Source: Proteus terrae
GTDB lineage: Bacteria > Pseudomonadota > Gammaproteobacteria > Enterobacterales > Enterobacteriaceae
Reading direction: 5' to 3'
DNA length: 64,000 nucleotides
Assembly: GCF_003144325.1 (NCBI RefSeq)
Contig: NZ_PENS01000015.1
Coordinates: forward strand, 1-64,000
The notes below the pieces were generated by a model. It searched no databases. It was not told the DNA's origin and saw nothing but the letters and a program-made list of their open reading frames with translations. Positions 1-12,656 of this stretch are shown one piece after another. Position 1 is the first letter of the stretch. Each line of letters opens with the position of its first letter. The translations under genes were made by a program, and so were the position numbers.

Positions 1-113
1 AGCCAAAGTAGCAAAGACACTTAGCTTGAACGAAGAGAAAGCAGCGTCATTTAGGCGCAGTCGGTAATAAGCCCTTATAGGGCAAGAGCAAACCACCCGT
101 TTTACGGGTGGTT
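1..113 (+). mobile_element. Possible 3' end of an IS200/IS605-type (TnpB) element
   Basis: A reading frame open from the window edge ends at a TAA at 65-67 after 21 codons. Immediately after it are two perfect hairpins in tandem: 71-75 pairs with 79-83, and 91-99 (AACCACCCG) pairs with 105-113 around a 5-base loop. A coding end followed by closely packed hairpins is the layout of the right end of IS200/IS605 elements, where the omega-RNA scaffold overlaps the tnpB 3' end. No T-run follows the second hairpin, which argues against a simple terminator. The transposase or TnpB body lies outside the window, so this is only a suggestion; an ordinary gene end followed by structured RNA is the alternative. 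Confidence 0.3.
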
Positions 114-189
114 ATGATTATAGCTTTTATTTTAGTTAATGATTATCGTTGTTTAATAAGCTCAGTAATATCTATTTAGAATTATATTA

Positions 190-574
190 ATGAATCATTC
201 TCCTTATCCTGTCATATTAGATGCATGTGTTTTATATCCATCATTATTACGAGGTTTATTAATACGTTTAGGGATAGCAGAACTCTATCAACCACAATAG
301 ACTGAAACTATTCATAATGAATGGCAACGTAATCTTTTAATAATAGACCTGACTTAACATCAAAACAAATAGAACATATTGCTACGCTAATGGATAAAGC
401 AATACCAAGTGCAATGATAAATGGTTATGAAGAGCTTATTGATGGATTAGTTTTACCCAAAGAAAAAATATGAAAAAGCCAACAATGAATATACAGTAAT
501 ATTTTGAATCTCTATTACGACAAAGTTTACCTATGACAGTCAAATCATTGGAAAAGTATACGGCGATTATTTAA
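190..574 (+). pseudogene. Degraded PIN-domain (VapC-like) ribonuclease gene
   Basis: Translation from ATG 190 gives a typical PIN-domain start (VILDACVLYPSLLRGLL) with the first catalytic Asp, then HNEWQRN. It is broken by an in-frame TAG at 298-300, where the family usually has Trp, and by a frameshift near 350. After the shift the frame continues with TLMDKAIPSAM and YEELIDGLVLP, then stops. A last fragment (LLRQSLPMTVKSLEKY) before TAA 572-574 resembles the C-terminus of the same family, so the middle, which would hold the remaining acidic active-site residues, is deleted. PIN proteins of this type are usually toxin RNases of toxin-antitoxin pairs. No antitoxin reading frame is visible beside it. 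The product cannot be functional. Confidence 0.75.
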
Positions 575-575
575 T

Positions 576-605
576 AAAAAGAGAGTGCTTAAATACTCTC
601 TTTTT
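576..605. terminator. Bidirectional terminator between PIN pseudogene and dctA
   Basis: An 11-bp stem (AAAAAGAGAGT, 576-586, with ACTCTCTTTTT, 595-605) around an 8-base loop has A-runs and T-runs at both ends, so it can stop transcription from either side. It lies 29 bases past the stop codon of the leftward dctA gene. Confidence 0.8.
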
Positions 606-633
606 ATTTGTTTTTTATTGCGAAATATAAAAA

Positions 634-1986
634 CTATTGTTCAGATGCTTTTATATAATGTGTTTTTTCATTTATTTTATCTGATGTAAAATCACTATCT
701 AAGTGAGCCTCTTTGGATATATTCCCACTAAAAACATCATTCATTCTCTCTTTATCTAAGGCATTTTCCCAACGAGCAACAACAATACAGGCGCAAGCAT
801 TACCGACAAGATTGGTTAATGCACGACATTCTGACATAAAACGGTCGATACCAAGGATTAGCGCCATACCTGCAACGGGAACGCTAGGCACAACCGATAA
901 GGTCGCCGCTAAAGTAATAAAACCAGCACCAGTCACACCTGCCGCGCCTTTTGAGCTAATCATGGCAACAAAGAGTAATGTAATTTGTTCAGTTAATGAC
1001 AAATCCACGCCCGTTGCTTGCGCAATAAACAGGGCTGCCATAGTCATATAAATATTAGTACCATCTAAATTAAAGGAATAACCAGTAGGAATAACTAAGC
1101 CGACGACTGATTTTTTACAGCCAAGTTGCTCCATTTTACTCATTAATGTGGGTAATGCTGCTTCAGATGAAGAAGTACCTAATACAAGCCAGAGCTCATC
1201 TTTTATGTACTTAATTAAAGAGAGGATAGAAAAGCCATTATATTTAGCAACCGCACCCAAAACCACTAACACAAAAAGTAATGCTGTTAAATAAAAAGTA
1301 ATTACCAACAACATTAAATTGCCAATGGAAGAAATACCATATTTGCCTATTGTAAAAGCCATTGCGCCAAAGGCACCAATTGGTGCTAATTTCATTAGCA
1401 TACCAACCATCTTAAAGACGGGGTCACAAAGGTGCTGTAAGAATTTTAATACAGGTTCGCCTCGTGAGCCTATTGACGCCAACGCCAAACCAAAAACCAC
1501 AGAAACAAACAGCACTTGTAAGATATTACCGTTTACTAGTGGGCTAACGATGGTATCAGGGATGATATTCATGAAAAAATCAATAAGAGAAGAGTTATGT
1601 GCCTGTGTGACATACATTTCTACTCGGCTACTATCTAATGATTCAGGTGAGATATTTAAACCATCACCAGGACGAATAACATTGGCAGTGATTAATCCAA
1701 TGATGAGCGCAATCGTAGAAAATGTGAGAAAGTAAATCATCGATTTACCCGCTACTTTTCCAACGGCTTTCATATTGCTCATACCAGCAATGCCTGTCAC
1801 TACGGTTAGAAAGATAACAGGTGCGATGATCATTTTTACTATTTTGATAAATCCATCACCCAAAGGTTTGAATGACTCACCAATATCAGGGTAAAAATGT
1901 CCTAATAGAATACCGAAAATGATAGCAATAATAACTTGGATATATAACACACGATAAAAGGGGAGCTTGCGGGATGAAGTCTGCAT
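634..1986 (-). CDS. dctA: C4-dicarboxylate/cation symporter DctA (DAACS family)
   Basis: This inner-membrane carrier is expected to take up succinate, fumarate, malate and aspartate with protons or sodium for aerobic growth. The 450-residue product fits DctA (about 430 in E. coli). It begins [20 protein letters not shown], has the many hydrophobic segments of the family, the re-entrant hairpin motif [11 protein letters not shown] at about 270-280, and the TM7 motif [10 protein letters not shown] near 310, both of which form the substrate/cation site of this fold. The gene stands alone, with a terminator downstream and a long AT-rich upstream region that carries a TyrR-type palindrome. The exact substrate within the dicarboxylate/amino-acid family cannot be fixed from sequence alone, but similarity to DctA is strong. 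Confidence 0.92.
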   Translation of the reverse strand: MQTSSRKLPFYRVLYIQVIIAIIFGILLGHFYPDIGESFKPLGDGFIKIVKMIIAPVIFLTVVTGIAGMSNMKAVGKVAGKSMIYFLTFSTIALIIGLITANVIRPGDGLNISPESLDSSRVEMYVTQAHNSSLIDFFMNIIPDTIVSPLVNGNILQVLFVSVVFGLALASIGSRGEPVLKFLQHLCDPVFKMVGMLMKLAPIGAFGAMAFTIGKYGISSIGNLMLLVITFYLTALLFVLVVLGAVAKYNGFSILSLIKYIKDELWLVLGTSSSEAALPTLMSKMEQLGCKKSVVGLVIPTGYSFNLDGTNIYMTMAALFIAQATGVDLSLTEQITLLFVAMISSKGAAGVTGAGFITLAATLSVVPSVPVAGMALILGIDRFMSECRALTNLVGNACACIVVARWENALDKERMNDVFSGNISKEAHLDSDFTSDKINEKTHYIKASEQ

Positions 1987-2440
1987 AAAAATTCCCTGTA
2001 ACTGAAAGATATTGACTAAATAAAAAAGAAATTATGATGTAAATTATTATTTACATTTATTTTGTTGTGATAGGTAACTTAAAGGTATGCGTAAATCAGG
2101 TCAATAAAATAAAGTTGATTTTATCAAATATTGTGCTCTTCATCTAAAAAATTAGATTTAATTTCAATTTATCGTTATTTGTGAAATTTATTTTTCTTAA
2201 ATCAATAGGTTAATGAAATTATGATTTGTTTTAATTCATTATATTTCTTTAAAATTATGTGTTTTTAGCTTTGTTTTTTGGTGAATAAAATGATTTAAAT
2301 GTAAAAAAATATGGATAAGAAGAGGTCGGGAGAGGGGGGTTACAATTACTTGTTTTTATTACATTTGTTGTTACGGGAAAAATGAACCACTGATAAACTC
2401 CTCAATATAAACAAACTCTAGCCAACAAACAAATAAGCAT
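1987..2440. other. AT-rich intergenic region upstream of dctA
   Basis: About 450 bases without a credible gene. It holds the presumed dctA promoter, a palindrome at 2037-2056, and a short G-rich stretch at about 2321-2341 in otherwise AT-rich DNA. No tRNA or structured RNA was recognised. Confidence 0.6.
2038..2055. promoter_or_regulatory. TyrR-box-like palindrome upstream of dctA
   Basis: TGTAAATTATTATTTACA matches the TyrR strong-box consensus TGTAAA-N6-TTTACA without mismatch and lies within a longer perfect inverted repeat (2037-2044 with 2049-2056). It begins 52 bases upstream of the dctA start codon, a position suited to controlling that promoter. AT-rich DNA can produce such palindromes by chance, and TyrR control of dctA is not something I know from E. 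coli. Confidence 0.5.
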
Positions 2441-2665
2441 TCAGAAAGAACAATAATAAAGGTGAGTATCGAGGGAAATTCTGAAGTATCTCTCACTAAG
2501 ATAAAAACGAAGTACCATAATCGCAGAAAACAGAATTTTTATTGTTAAAGCAAATGCAACAAAATAAATAGCGATATATAAAGAAAGTACTTCGATTTGA
2601 ATAAGTGGCACAACAACAAGATAAAAAAGAACAATACTACTAACAATTATTATGATAGAACTCAC
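2441..2665 (-). CDS. Doubtful small hydrophobic protein
   Basis: A 74-codon frame starting with GTG encodes two hydrophobic stretches (about residues 3-22 and 28-50) and a short polar tail, which would fit a small membrane protein. No clear ribosome binding site precedes the GTG, and the frame upstream is interrupted, so it may be a chance frame in AT-rich DNA or the remnant of a larger gene. A frame on the opposite strand (2597-2809) overlaps it and looks no better. I do not recognise a family. Confidence 0.25.
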   Translation of the reverse strand: MSSIIIIVSSIVLFYLVVVPLIQIEVLSLYIAIYFVAFALTIKILFSAIMVLRFYLSERYFRISLDTHLYYCSF

Positions 2666-2826
2666 GAACTAATATTTAAAAAAAGAAAAGTTTTAGAGAA
2701 TATTGGTTTGTTATTAGCTCTTTTAATTTATTCAAAACCTTATTTCTCATCTATGAATTCGATAAATTATAGGAGTAAGCAGAGGAGAATCAATAAGAAA
2801 AAAACATAATAATAACTGCCATGATA

Positions 2827-2865
2827 ACAATTACCCTTAGTTAAATTTATGGTCAGGGTAATTGT
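2827..2865. terminator. Hairpin downstream of yeaK
   Basis: A perfect 11-bp stem (ACAATTACCCT, 2827-2837, with 2855-2865) with a 17-base loop lies 23 bases past the yeaK stop. There is no good T-run, so it may be a weak terminator or only an RNA-stabilising hairpin. Confidence 0.4.
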
Positions 2866-2887
2866 GAATAATAAATGAGCTCTTTTA

Positions 2888-3385
2888 TTACTCGTTTTCT
2901 TCATCTCGGATAAAAGAGATTAATTCAGGTTGTGCAATACGTTTGTAATCTTGCGTATTAAGAATAATTGAGCGCTCTAATGTACCCGCATTAAAAGCAA
3001 GTTCATCAAAACGTTCAAAAAGTAGAGGGTCAGCCACAAGTTTTAATGAAGGGTGGAAACTAAAAGGAGGGATGGCACCAAATACGCATTGAGTAAGATC
3101 ATCCACTTCTTTAGGGCTTGCTAGAGATGCCCTTGTTCCACCAATTTGGTGAGCAAGTTTTGATAGATCGGCTTGTTTATCGGCGGGTAATATTGCAAGA
3201 ACATGTTGTTTAATACCGTTACCTTTTATATGGCAAACAAGTCCTTTTGCTCCCTGTCCTAATTGTGTTCCTCTGATTTTTGCAACTTCCTCAGAACGAC
3301 CTGCGGTAGGGTGTTCCATTACACGATAAGTAGCGTGGTTGTTATCTAATAAAGTAGTAAGTTGCTCAAAAATAGTCAAAGACAT
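2888..3385 (-). CDS. yeaK: YeaK-type mischarged aminoacyl-tRNA deacylase (YbaK/ProX family)
   Basis: This free-standing editing-domain protein hydrolyses mischarged aminoacyl-tRNA in trans and so guards translation fidelity in the cytoplasm. The 165-residue product aligns along its whole length with E. coli YeaK (167 aa). Diagnostic stretches are IRGTQLGQGAKGLVC, KGNGIKQHVLAILPADKQAD, the family glycine motif in FGAIPPFSFHP, and the end IAQPELISF. I chose ATG 3385, preceded by AGGAG at good spacing, rather than a TTG one codon upstream. The precise amino acid and tRNA specificity among ProXp-type editors is not visible here. Single gene, no operon partner. Confidence 0.9.
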   Translation of the reverse strand: MSLTIFEQLTTLLDNNHATYRVMEHPTAGRSEEVAKIRGTQLGQGAKGLVCHIKGNGIKQHVLAILPADKQADLSKLAHQIGGTRASLASPKEVDDLTQCVFGAIPPFSFHPSLKLVADPLLFERFDELAFNAGTLERSIILNTQDYKRIAQPELISFIRDEENE

Positions 3386-3531
3386 CAATGACTCCTGATT
3401 TAATAAGTTATTTATTTAGGGTCATTATACGACTTTAAAAAAAATATTCTGCTGTGATGTTCACGGCTGGTTTTGATTATTTTGATAAGCTTTTCAAATT
3501 ATTTTGTTACAAATGATAATATGTTAATAGT

Positions 3532-3558
3532 ATTATCCTATTGAATTAATAGGGTAAT
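3532..3558. repeat. Inverted repeat upstream of the alcohol dehydrogenase
   Basis: Two 11-base arms (ATTATCCTATT at 3532-3542 and AATAGGGTAAT at 3548-3558) are complementary apart from one T-G pair, with a 5-base spacer. It could be an operator or a hairpin. It lies about 140 bases upstream of the alcohol dehydrogenase gene and upstream of the FNR-type site. Confidence 0.45.
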
Positions 3559-3620
3559 TGGACTTCTTTATTTAATTACCTGTACTAACATGATAAACAA
3601 ATTGATATTTATTCATTATT

Positions 3621-3634
3621 TTGATGATGATCAA
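3621..3634 (+). promoter_or_regulatory. Putative FNR binding site (class II spacing)
   Basis: TTGATGATGATCAA matches the FNR consensus TTGAT-N4-ATCAA perfectly. Its centre is 32 bases upstream of the centre of a -10-like hexamer CATATT (3657-3662), which is the spacing of a class II FNR-activated promoter with a start near 3669. The gene begins at 3699. This suggests anaerobic induction of the alcohol dehydrogenase. Confidence 0.7.
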
Positions 3635-3698
3635 TTTAAGAACAAAAAGAATAGAACATATTAAAACGTAGATTTAATTACTAAAAAGGAAGTCAATA

Positions 3699-4850
3699 AT
3701 GGCAGTTTCAACATTCTATATCCCTTCTGTAAATAAAATTGGTGCTGGTTGCCTTGCTGATGCTGTAAGTTCAATGAAAGACTTCGGTTTTCATAAAGCG
3801 TTGATCGTCACTGATAGCATTTTAAATCAACTGGGTGTTGTTGATAAAGTCAGTAAGTTACTGACAGAAGCTGGTATTTCTAGCGTAACTTATGACGGAA
3901 CTGCACCAAACCCTACTGTTGAAAACGTAGAAGCGGGTTTAGCTCTGCTGAAAGAAAATCAATGTGATTGTGTAATTTCTTTAGGTGGTGGTTCTCCACA
4001 TGACTGCGCAAAGGGCATTGCGTTAGTCGCTTCTAACGGTGGAAAAATTGCGGATTATGAAGGTGTTGACCGCTCTGAAAAACCTCAATTACCACTTATT
4101 TCTATTAATACCACAGCAGGTACAGCATCAGAAATGACACGTTTTTGTATCATCACAGATACTGCGCGTCATATCAAAATGGCTATCGTTGATAAAAACG
4201 TTACACCACTCTTATCTGTAAATGATTCAGAATTAATGATTGGTATGCCAAAAGGTTTAACCGCTGCAACAGGTATGGATGCATTAACTCATGCGGTTGA
4301 AGCGTATGTTTCAATTGCTGCAAACCCAATTACTGATGCGTGTGCATTAAAAGCAGTCACTATGATCAGCGAATCTTTACGTAAAGTTGTTGATAATGGC
4401 GGTGATGCACAAGCTCGTGAAAACATGGCTTACGCTCAGTTCTTAGCAGGTATGGCATTTAATAATGCTTCTTTAGGTTATGTGCATGCTATGGCTCACC
4501 AATTAGGTGGTTTCTATAACTTACCTCATGGTGTGTGTAATGCGGTTTTATTACCTCATGTTCAAGCTTATAACATTCAAGCAGCCGCAGGTCGTTTAAA
4601 AGATATCGCACAAGCAATGGGTGTTGATGTTTCTGCAATGAGCGATGAGCAAGGTGCTAAAGCGTGTATCGAAGAAATTCGCAAAATGGCTAAAGATGTC
4701 GGTATTCCTGCAGGCCTGAAAGAATTAGGCGTGAAAGAAGATGACTTCAAAACATTAGCTGAAAATGCGTTGAAAGATGCTTGTGCAATCACTAACCCAG
4801 TTCAGGGTTCTGAAAGTGATGTTATAGAGTTATTCCGCCAAGCAATGTAA
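3699..4850 (+). CDS. yiaY: Iron-containing alcohol dehydrogenase, YiaY-like
   Basis: This NAD(P)-dependent group III dehydrogenase has 383 residues, the length of E. coli YiaY (annotated as L-threonine/alcohol dehydrogenase). The nucleotide-binding motif [13 protein letters not shown] lies at about 95-107, [10 protein letters not shown] at about 140-150, and the metal-binding Asp and His residues in [10 protein letters not shown] (about 195), [12 protein letters not shown] (about 263-275) and [13 protein letters not shown] (about 277-289). The start has a clear AGGAAG ribosome site. It is a single transcription unit, with an FNR-type site upstream and a strong terminator downstream. The physiological substrate is uncertain: ethanol, 1,2-propanediol or L-threonine oxidation, or aldehyde reduction in fermentation, are all possible. 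Confidence 0.9.
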   Translation: MAVSTFYIPSVNKIGAGCLADAVSSMKDFGFHKALIVTDSILNQLGVVDKVSKLLTEAGISSVTYDGTAPNPTVENVEAGLALLKENQCDCVISLGGGSPHDCAKGIALVASNGGKIADYEGVDRSEKPQLPLISINTTAGTASEMTRFCIITDTARHIKMAIVDKNVTPLLSVNDSELMIGMPKGLTAATGMDALTHAVEAYVSIAANPITDACALKAVTMISESLRKVVDNGGDAQARENMAYAQFLAGMAFNNASLGYVHAMAHQLGGFYNLPHGVCNAVLLPHVQAYNIQAAAGRLKDIAQAMGVDVSAMSDEQGAKACIEEIRKMAKDVGIPAGLKELGVKEDDFKTLAENALKDACAITNPVQGSESDVIELFRQAM

Positions 4851-4905
4851 TGCTTAAGAAATAAATAATAACAGATACTTGTTATTTTATGTCTTACTGC
4901 GTAAT

Positions 4906-4944
4906 AAAAGCACCTCCGAATTTCTCATGAGGTGCTTTTTTTTT
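4906..4944. terminator. Bidirectional terminator between yiaY and hisI
   Basis: An 11-bp stem (AAAAGCACCTC, 4906-4916, with GAGGTGCTTTT, 4929-4939) followed by a T-run serves the rightward dehydrogenase gene. A-residues at its left side let it also stop the leftward his operon, which ends at 4996. Confidence 0.9.
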
Positions 4945-4995
4945 ATGTATCGCTTTTTCGTCTGGTAGCTCTAGAGGATGTTGATTAACTGGAAA

Positions 4996-5612
4996 TTATT
5001 CGGCTTTTTTATGGCGCTCTTGCAGGCAACCTATTACATCAGAGAGTGATAGTGATTGATCTTGTAATAGCACCATTAAGTGATAGAGCAAATCTGAGGC
5101 TTCATTCTTTAGCTCTTCTCGGTCATTAACAGTGGCAGCTAACGCGGTTTCTACACCTTCTTCTCCCACTTTTTGGGCTATACGTTTTGTACCACTGGCA
5201 TAAAGGCGGGCAGTATAAGAGCTATCTGGTGAGGCATTTTTGCGGTCACGTAATAAATTCTCAAGTTCATAGAGAAATCCCCATTGGCTTTGTGCTGGGG
5301 CAAAACAACTTTCAGTGCCGTTATGGCAAGTAGGGCCGATAGGATTAGCTAAAATAAGTAAAGTATCGTTATCACAGTCAGGATAAATATTGACTAACTT
5401 TAGGAAGTTGCCTGAGGTTTCACCTTTTGTCCATAAACGCTGTTTAGTACGTGAATAGAAGGTAACATTTCCACTTTCTAGGGTGACATTTAATGCTTCT
5501 TTATTCATATAACCTAGCATTAATACATCGCCTGAAATGGCATTTTGGATAACCACAGGCATGAGGTTATCGACTTTTTCCCAATCTAATTGCGCTAATG
5601 TTTCATTATTCA

Positions 5613-5613
<1 letters not shown>
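4996..5613 (-). CDS. hisI: Bifunctional phosphoribosyl-AMP cyclohydrolase / phosphoribosyl-ATP pyrophosphatase
   Basis: HisI (HisIE) catalyses steps 2 and 3 of histidine synthesis: removal of pyrophosphate from PR-ATP, then opening of the adenine ring of PR-AMP. The N-terminal cyclohydrolase domain (about 1-115) shows the metal-binding motifs DCDNDTLL and [11 protein letters not shown]. The C-terminal pyrophosphohydrolase domain (about 118-205) shows [13 protein letters not shown]. At 205 residues it matches the E. coli fusion (203). It is the last gene of the operon; its ATG overlaps the hisF stop codon by one base, so translation is probably coupled. Confidence 0.97.
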
Positions 5614-7111
<1,498 letters not shown>

Positions 7112-7702
7112 TTACATCTCCAAAAAGTTCTTGATAAGTTGAGCACCAGCTTTTCCTGAACGCTCTGGGTGAAATTGCACTCCATAAAAATTATCTTTTT
7201 GAATTGCACTACTAAAACGCGAGCCGTATTCAGTTTCAGCAATCGTTGATTCATTGAGTGCTAAAGCGTAGCTATGAACAAAATAGAACCAAGCATCATC
7301 ACCCAGATCACGAAAAAGAGGATGTCCTGGTTTTGCTAACACTTGGTTCCAACCCATATGAGGTAATGGTAATCCTGCCGTATCAAGCTTATCTATGGTG
7401 CCATCAACTAAACCTAATAAAGGAATACCTTTTCCTTCTTCACTTAGTGAGGCTAAAATTTGCATACCCAAACAGATCCCTAAAACAGGTTGAGTTAACG
7501 CTTTAATTAAAGGAATTAGCTCGCGTGCTTTGAGTTGTTCCATCGCGGCTTTAGCTGTTCCTACACCGGGTAAAAAGAGTTTATCCGCAGATAACACAAT
7601 ATTTTTTTCATAGGAAATAATTGGATCATAGCCAAGTCGCTTAACGGCGTAAGCGACAGAGGCTAAATTGGCACAACCCGTATCAAGAATAACCACTTTC
7701 AT
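7112..7702 (-). CDS. hisH: Imidazole glycerol phosphate synthase, glutamine amidotransferase subunit
   Basis: HisH is a class I glutamine amidotransferase that hydrolyses glutamine and channels ammonia to HisF. The nucleophile Cys is in [10 protein letters not shown] (about 74-83) and the His-Glu pair in [11 protein letters not shown] (about 175-185). I chose ATG 7702 (196 residues, the E. coli length) over the GTG one codon upstream; it overlaps the hisB stop by one base (TGATG), which suggests translational coupling. Confidence 0.96.
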   Translation of the reverse strand: MKVVILDTGCANLASVAYAVKRLGYDPIISYEKNIVLSADKLFLPGVGTAKAAMEQLKARELIPLIKALTQPVLGICLGMQILASLSEEGKGIPLLGLVDGTIDKLDTAGLPLPHMGWNQVLAKPGHPLFRDLGDDAWFYFVHSYALALNESTIAETEYGSRFSSAIQKDNFYGVQFHPERSGKAGAQLIKNFLEM

Positions 7703-8769
7703 CACAGAACACCTTTTGAACTTGGTAATGTATTGCCTTCGACACGAATGGCTTGGCGTAATGTACGGCCAAAGACTTTAAATAAGCTTTCAGCTTTATG
7801 GTGATCGTTTTTGCCTTTCGATTTCAGGTGTAATGTGCATCCCATGGTGTAAGAGAGTGAACGGAAAAAGTGTTCAATCATCTCTGTACTTAAATCACCG
7901 ACACGTTGATATTTAAATTCGGCTTTGTATTCAAGATGTGGACGACCAGAAATATCTAACGCACAACTTGCAAGACATTCATCCATTGGTAATGTAAAAC
8001 CGAAACGAGCAATACCTCGTTTATCACCTAATGCTTCACGTAATGCTTCACCCAAAGCAAGGCCAGTGTCTTCCACCGTATGGTGATCATCAATAACTAA
8101 GTCACCTTTAACGTTGATGTTCATACGAAAGCCACCGTGTGTGGCAATTTGATCAAGCATGTGATCAAAGAAACCGACACCAGTGCTGATCTGGCTATCA
8201 CCTTCACGATCAAGCCAAACATCGATCGCAATTTGTGTTTCTTTAGTTTTTCGCTCAACTTTGGCATAGCGATCTTTTTTCGTTAGCTGCTCTGTGATAA
8301 CAGCCCAGTTAAGCTCATTGGCATTATAAAGCAGGCCTTTGATACCTATATTTTCAGCTAACTGAATATCAGTTTGTCTATCGCCAATGACATAGCTATT
8401 ATTTTTATCTAGTGCGCCATCAACTAAATACTGGGTGACAAGCCCTGTTTCTGGTTTGCGACAAGGGCAGTTGTCTTCAGGTTTATGAGGACAAATTAAA
8501 ACATCATCAAATGAGATCCCTTGAGATGAAAAAATTTGCATCATTAAATTATGAGGCGGATCGAAATCTGCTTGAGGAAAACTTTCTGTGCCTAATCCGT
8601 CCTGATTTGTGATCATAATGAGTTTATAACCCGCTTTTTGCAGAGCAGTAAGTGCGGGGATCACGCCATTTTCAAAGGCGAGTTTATCAAGTCTATCAAC
8701 TTGGTAATCTGTTGGTGGCTCAGTGATTAAAGTACCATCACGGTCAATAAAAAGAATTTTTTGGCTCAT
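7702..8769 (-). CDS. hisB: Bifunctional histidinol-phosphatase / imidazoleglycerol-phosphate dehydratase
   Basis: HisB catalyses steps 7 and 9 of histidine synthesis. The N-terminal HAD phosphatase domain (about 1-165) has the FIDRDGTLI nucleophile motif with Asp9 and Asp11, and a zinc-binding loop [15 protein letters not shown] near 92-106. The C-terminal dehydratase domain (about 168-355) has metal-binding HHTVEDT and DHHKAES motifs. At 355 residues it is exactly the E. coli fusion length; the bifunctional fusion is typical of gammaproteobacteria. A 49-base gap separates it from hisC, the largest gap inside this operon. Confidence 0.97.
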   Translation of the reverse strand: MSQKILFIDRDGTLITEPPTDYQVDRLDKLAFENGVIPALTALQKAGYKLIMITNQDGLGTESFPQADFDPPHNLMMQIFSSQGISFDDVLICPHKPEDNCPCRKPETGLVTQYLVDGALDKNNSYVIGDRQTDIQLAENIGIKGLLYNANELNWAVITEQLTKKDRYAKVERKTKETQIAIDVWLDREGDSQISTGVGFFDHMLDQIATHGGFRMNINVKGDLVIDDHHTVEDTGLALGEALREALGDKRGIARFGFTLPMDECLASCALDISGRPHLEYKAEFKYQRVGDLSTEMIEHFFRSLSYTMGCTLHLKSKGKNDHHKAESLFKVFGRTLRQAIRVEGNTLPSSKGVL

Positions 8770-8818
8770 GGTTGAGATCCCTCAGTTGCGATTTTTTGTT
8801 GTTATCGTTTTTAATGTT

Positions 8819-11219
<2,401 letters not shown>

Positions 11220-11225
11220 TTCACC

Positions 11226-12125
11226 TTATTCCATCATTTTTTCAATTGGTAAAACAAGAATTGAACTTGCACCTAATGCTTTTAGCTTTTCCATTGTTTC
11301 CCAGAATAGGGTTTCGCTACTTACCATGTGCATTGCAACACGATTTTGGTCACCCGCCAGAGGTAAAATAGTCGGCCTTTCAGCTCCCGGAAGTAATGCA
11401 ATCACATCATCAAGGCAATCACTTGGTGCGTGTAACATTATGTATTTTGATTCTCGAGCTTGAATAACACCTTGGATACGTGTCAGTAATCGGTCGATAA
11501 GTGCTTGTTTATCAGCTTCCATTTCACCATCGCGTTGGATTAAGCATGCTTTTGAGCGATAAATCACTTCAACTTCTTTTAATCCATTCGCTTCTAATGT
11601 TGCGCCAGTAGAAACTAAGTCGCAGATAGAGTCAGCAAGGCCTGCACGAGGTGCGACTTCAACAGAGCCATTTAATAAACACGATTTAAACTTGATGCCT
11701 TTTTGATCTAAATAACGTTTGAGCAGATTTGGATAGGAGGTTGCTATACGAGTATTATTTAAACATTCCGCACTTTGATAATCGAAATCGACAGGGGTTG
11801 CCAGAGATAAACGGCAGCCACCGAAATCAAGACGGCGTAGCGTCAGGTAACTTGGGTTTTCACCTTGAGAACGACGTTTTAATAATTCTTCTTCTAAAAC
11901 GTTTTCACCGATGATCCCTAAATCAACAACACCATCCATTACCAATCCCGGAATATCGTCATCTCTAACACGTAAAATATCGATTGGCATATTTTCAGCG
12001 TAAGCAATCAGACGCTGTTGATTTAAGTTAATTTTGATGCCACAACGCGCTAAAAGAGCACGGGAATCATCGCTTAAACGTCCTGATTTTTGCATTGCGA
12101 TTCTTAATCTTGCTTTATCTAACAT
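11226..12125 (-). CDS. hisG: ATP phosphoribosyltransferase (long form)
   Basis: HisG starts histidine synthesis by joining ATP and PRPP; it is feedback-inhibited by histidine. At 299 residues it is the long form, with two periplasmic-binding-protein-like catalytic lobes, the PRPP loop [14 protein letters not shown] near 168-181, and a C-terminal ACT-like regulatory domain (about 225-299). It is the first structural gene of the operon and lies about 50 bases downstream of the attenuator hairpin. Confidence 0.97.
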   Translation of the reverse strand: MLDKARLRIAMQKSGRLSDDSRALLARCGIKINLNQQRLIAYAENMPIDILRVRDDDIPGLVMDGVVDLGIIGENVLEEELLKRRSQGENPSYLTLRRLDFGGCRLSLATPVDFDYQSAECLNNTRIATSYPNLLKRYLDQKGIKFKSCLLNGSVEVAPRAGLADSICDLVSTGATLEANGLKEVEVIYRSKACLIQRDGEMEADKQALIDRLLTRIQGVIQARESKYIMLHAPSDCLDDVIALLPGAERPTILPLAGDQNRVAMHMVSSETLFWETMEKLKALGASSILVLPIEKMME

Positions 12126-12172
12126 AATATTACCCTATCATTGTCCGTATTTTTGTGATGAAAATTAGCTAT

Positions 12173-12205
12173 AAAAAAACCCCGGAAGTTGCCTTCCGGG
12201 GTTTT
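12173..12205 (-). terminator. his operon attenuator terminator
   Basis: The 8-bp perfect core stem CCCGGAAG (12181-12188) with CTTCCGGG (12193-12200) is extended by flanking AAAAC/GTTTT pairs and, on the minus strand, is followed by a T-run. It lies between the hisL leader peptide and hisG, where the transcription attenuator is expected. Sequence at about 12210-12265 can offer alternative pairing (antiterminator) partners. Confidence 0.92.
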
Positions 12206-12274
12206 AGTTGTTATCTGCATTCAGACCACCGGAAGCGTTTCTTAAACGTCTTCCAGCACTCATCGCCTGAAAGA

Positions 12275-12322
12275 CTAGTCAGGGTGATGGTGATGATGGT
12301 GGCTTAGTTGAATGCTATACAT
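12275..12322 (-). CDS. hisL: his operon leader peptide HisL
   Basis: A 15-residue frame MYSIQLSHHHHHHPD with six consecutive His codons ends at TAG 12275-12277. E. coli HisL has the same architecture, with seven His and the same Pro-Asp end. Ribosome stalling on the His codons when charged tRNA-His is scarce prevents formation of the terminator at 12173-12205 and lets hisGDCBHAFI be transcribed. AGGA precedes the ATG. Confidence 0.96.
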   Translation of the reverse strand: MYSIQLSHHHHHHPD

Positions 12323-12656
12323 AATTATTTTCCTAGCTAATAACACTATTTGTTATTTAATAATGCCCGTTACTGTTAATCTGTATTTAGTAACCTGCAT
12401 TTAGAATTTGTCTGCCTTTCAACCTACATGATTTACAAAGCAGAAAGCAACCTATTTTTTAATAATAATTTAATTATTTTGTAACCTTTTGTTTTTAATG
12501 TAATTTTAATATTTCTCTTATTTACTTAATGGAACAAGTAGGCGAGTATATAGGGAGATGCTAAACGTTTACGAAATATAAGTAGTATTTATAAGTAATG
12601 GCGAAACGAAAATTTTATATCATACTTTGACTAAGCCATTTAAGTAGGGGAGCAAA
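12323..12656. other. Divergent intergenic region between hisL and yeeZ
   Basis: About 330 AT-rich bases that must contain the his promoter (leftward) and the yeeZ promoter (rightward). I could not assign -35/-10 hexamers with confidence and saw no operator palindrome. Confidence 0.5.

Noticed and set aside
134-148. Fur-box-like sequence AGTTAATGATTATCG
   Set aside because: Three mismatches to the 15-mer consensus, in AT-rich DNA with no gene start nearby except a pseudogene.
2112-2124. TTGATTTTATCAA near dctA resembling an FNR site
   Set aside because: The half-sites are separated by three bases rather than four, so it does not fit the FNR dimer geometry.
2321-2341. G-rich stretch in the dctA upstream region
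   Set aside because: Only one run is long enough for a G-quadruplex tract; no repeat or gene association.
2597-2809. 70-codon plus-strand frame upstream of yeaK
   Set aside because: Lys/Asn-rich chance frame in AT-rich DNA, overlapping another doubtful frame, no ribosome site and no recognisable family.
7258-7506. Frames antisense to his and other core genes
   Set aside because: They are shadows of well-supported genes on the other strand, with no independent start signals or family resemblance.
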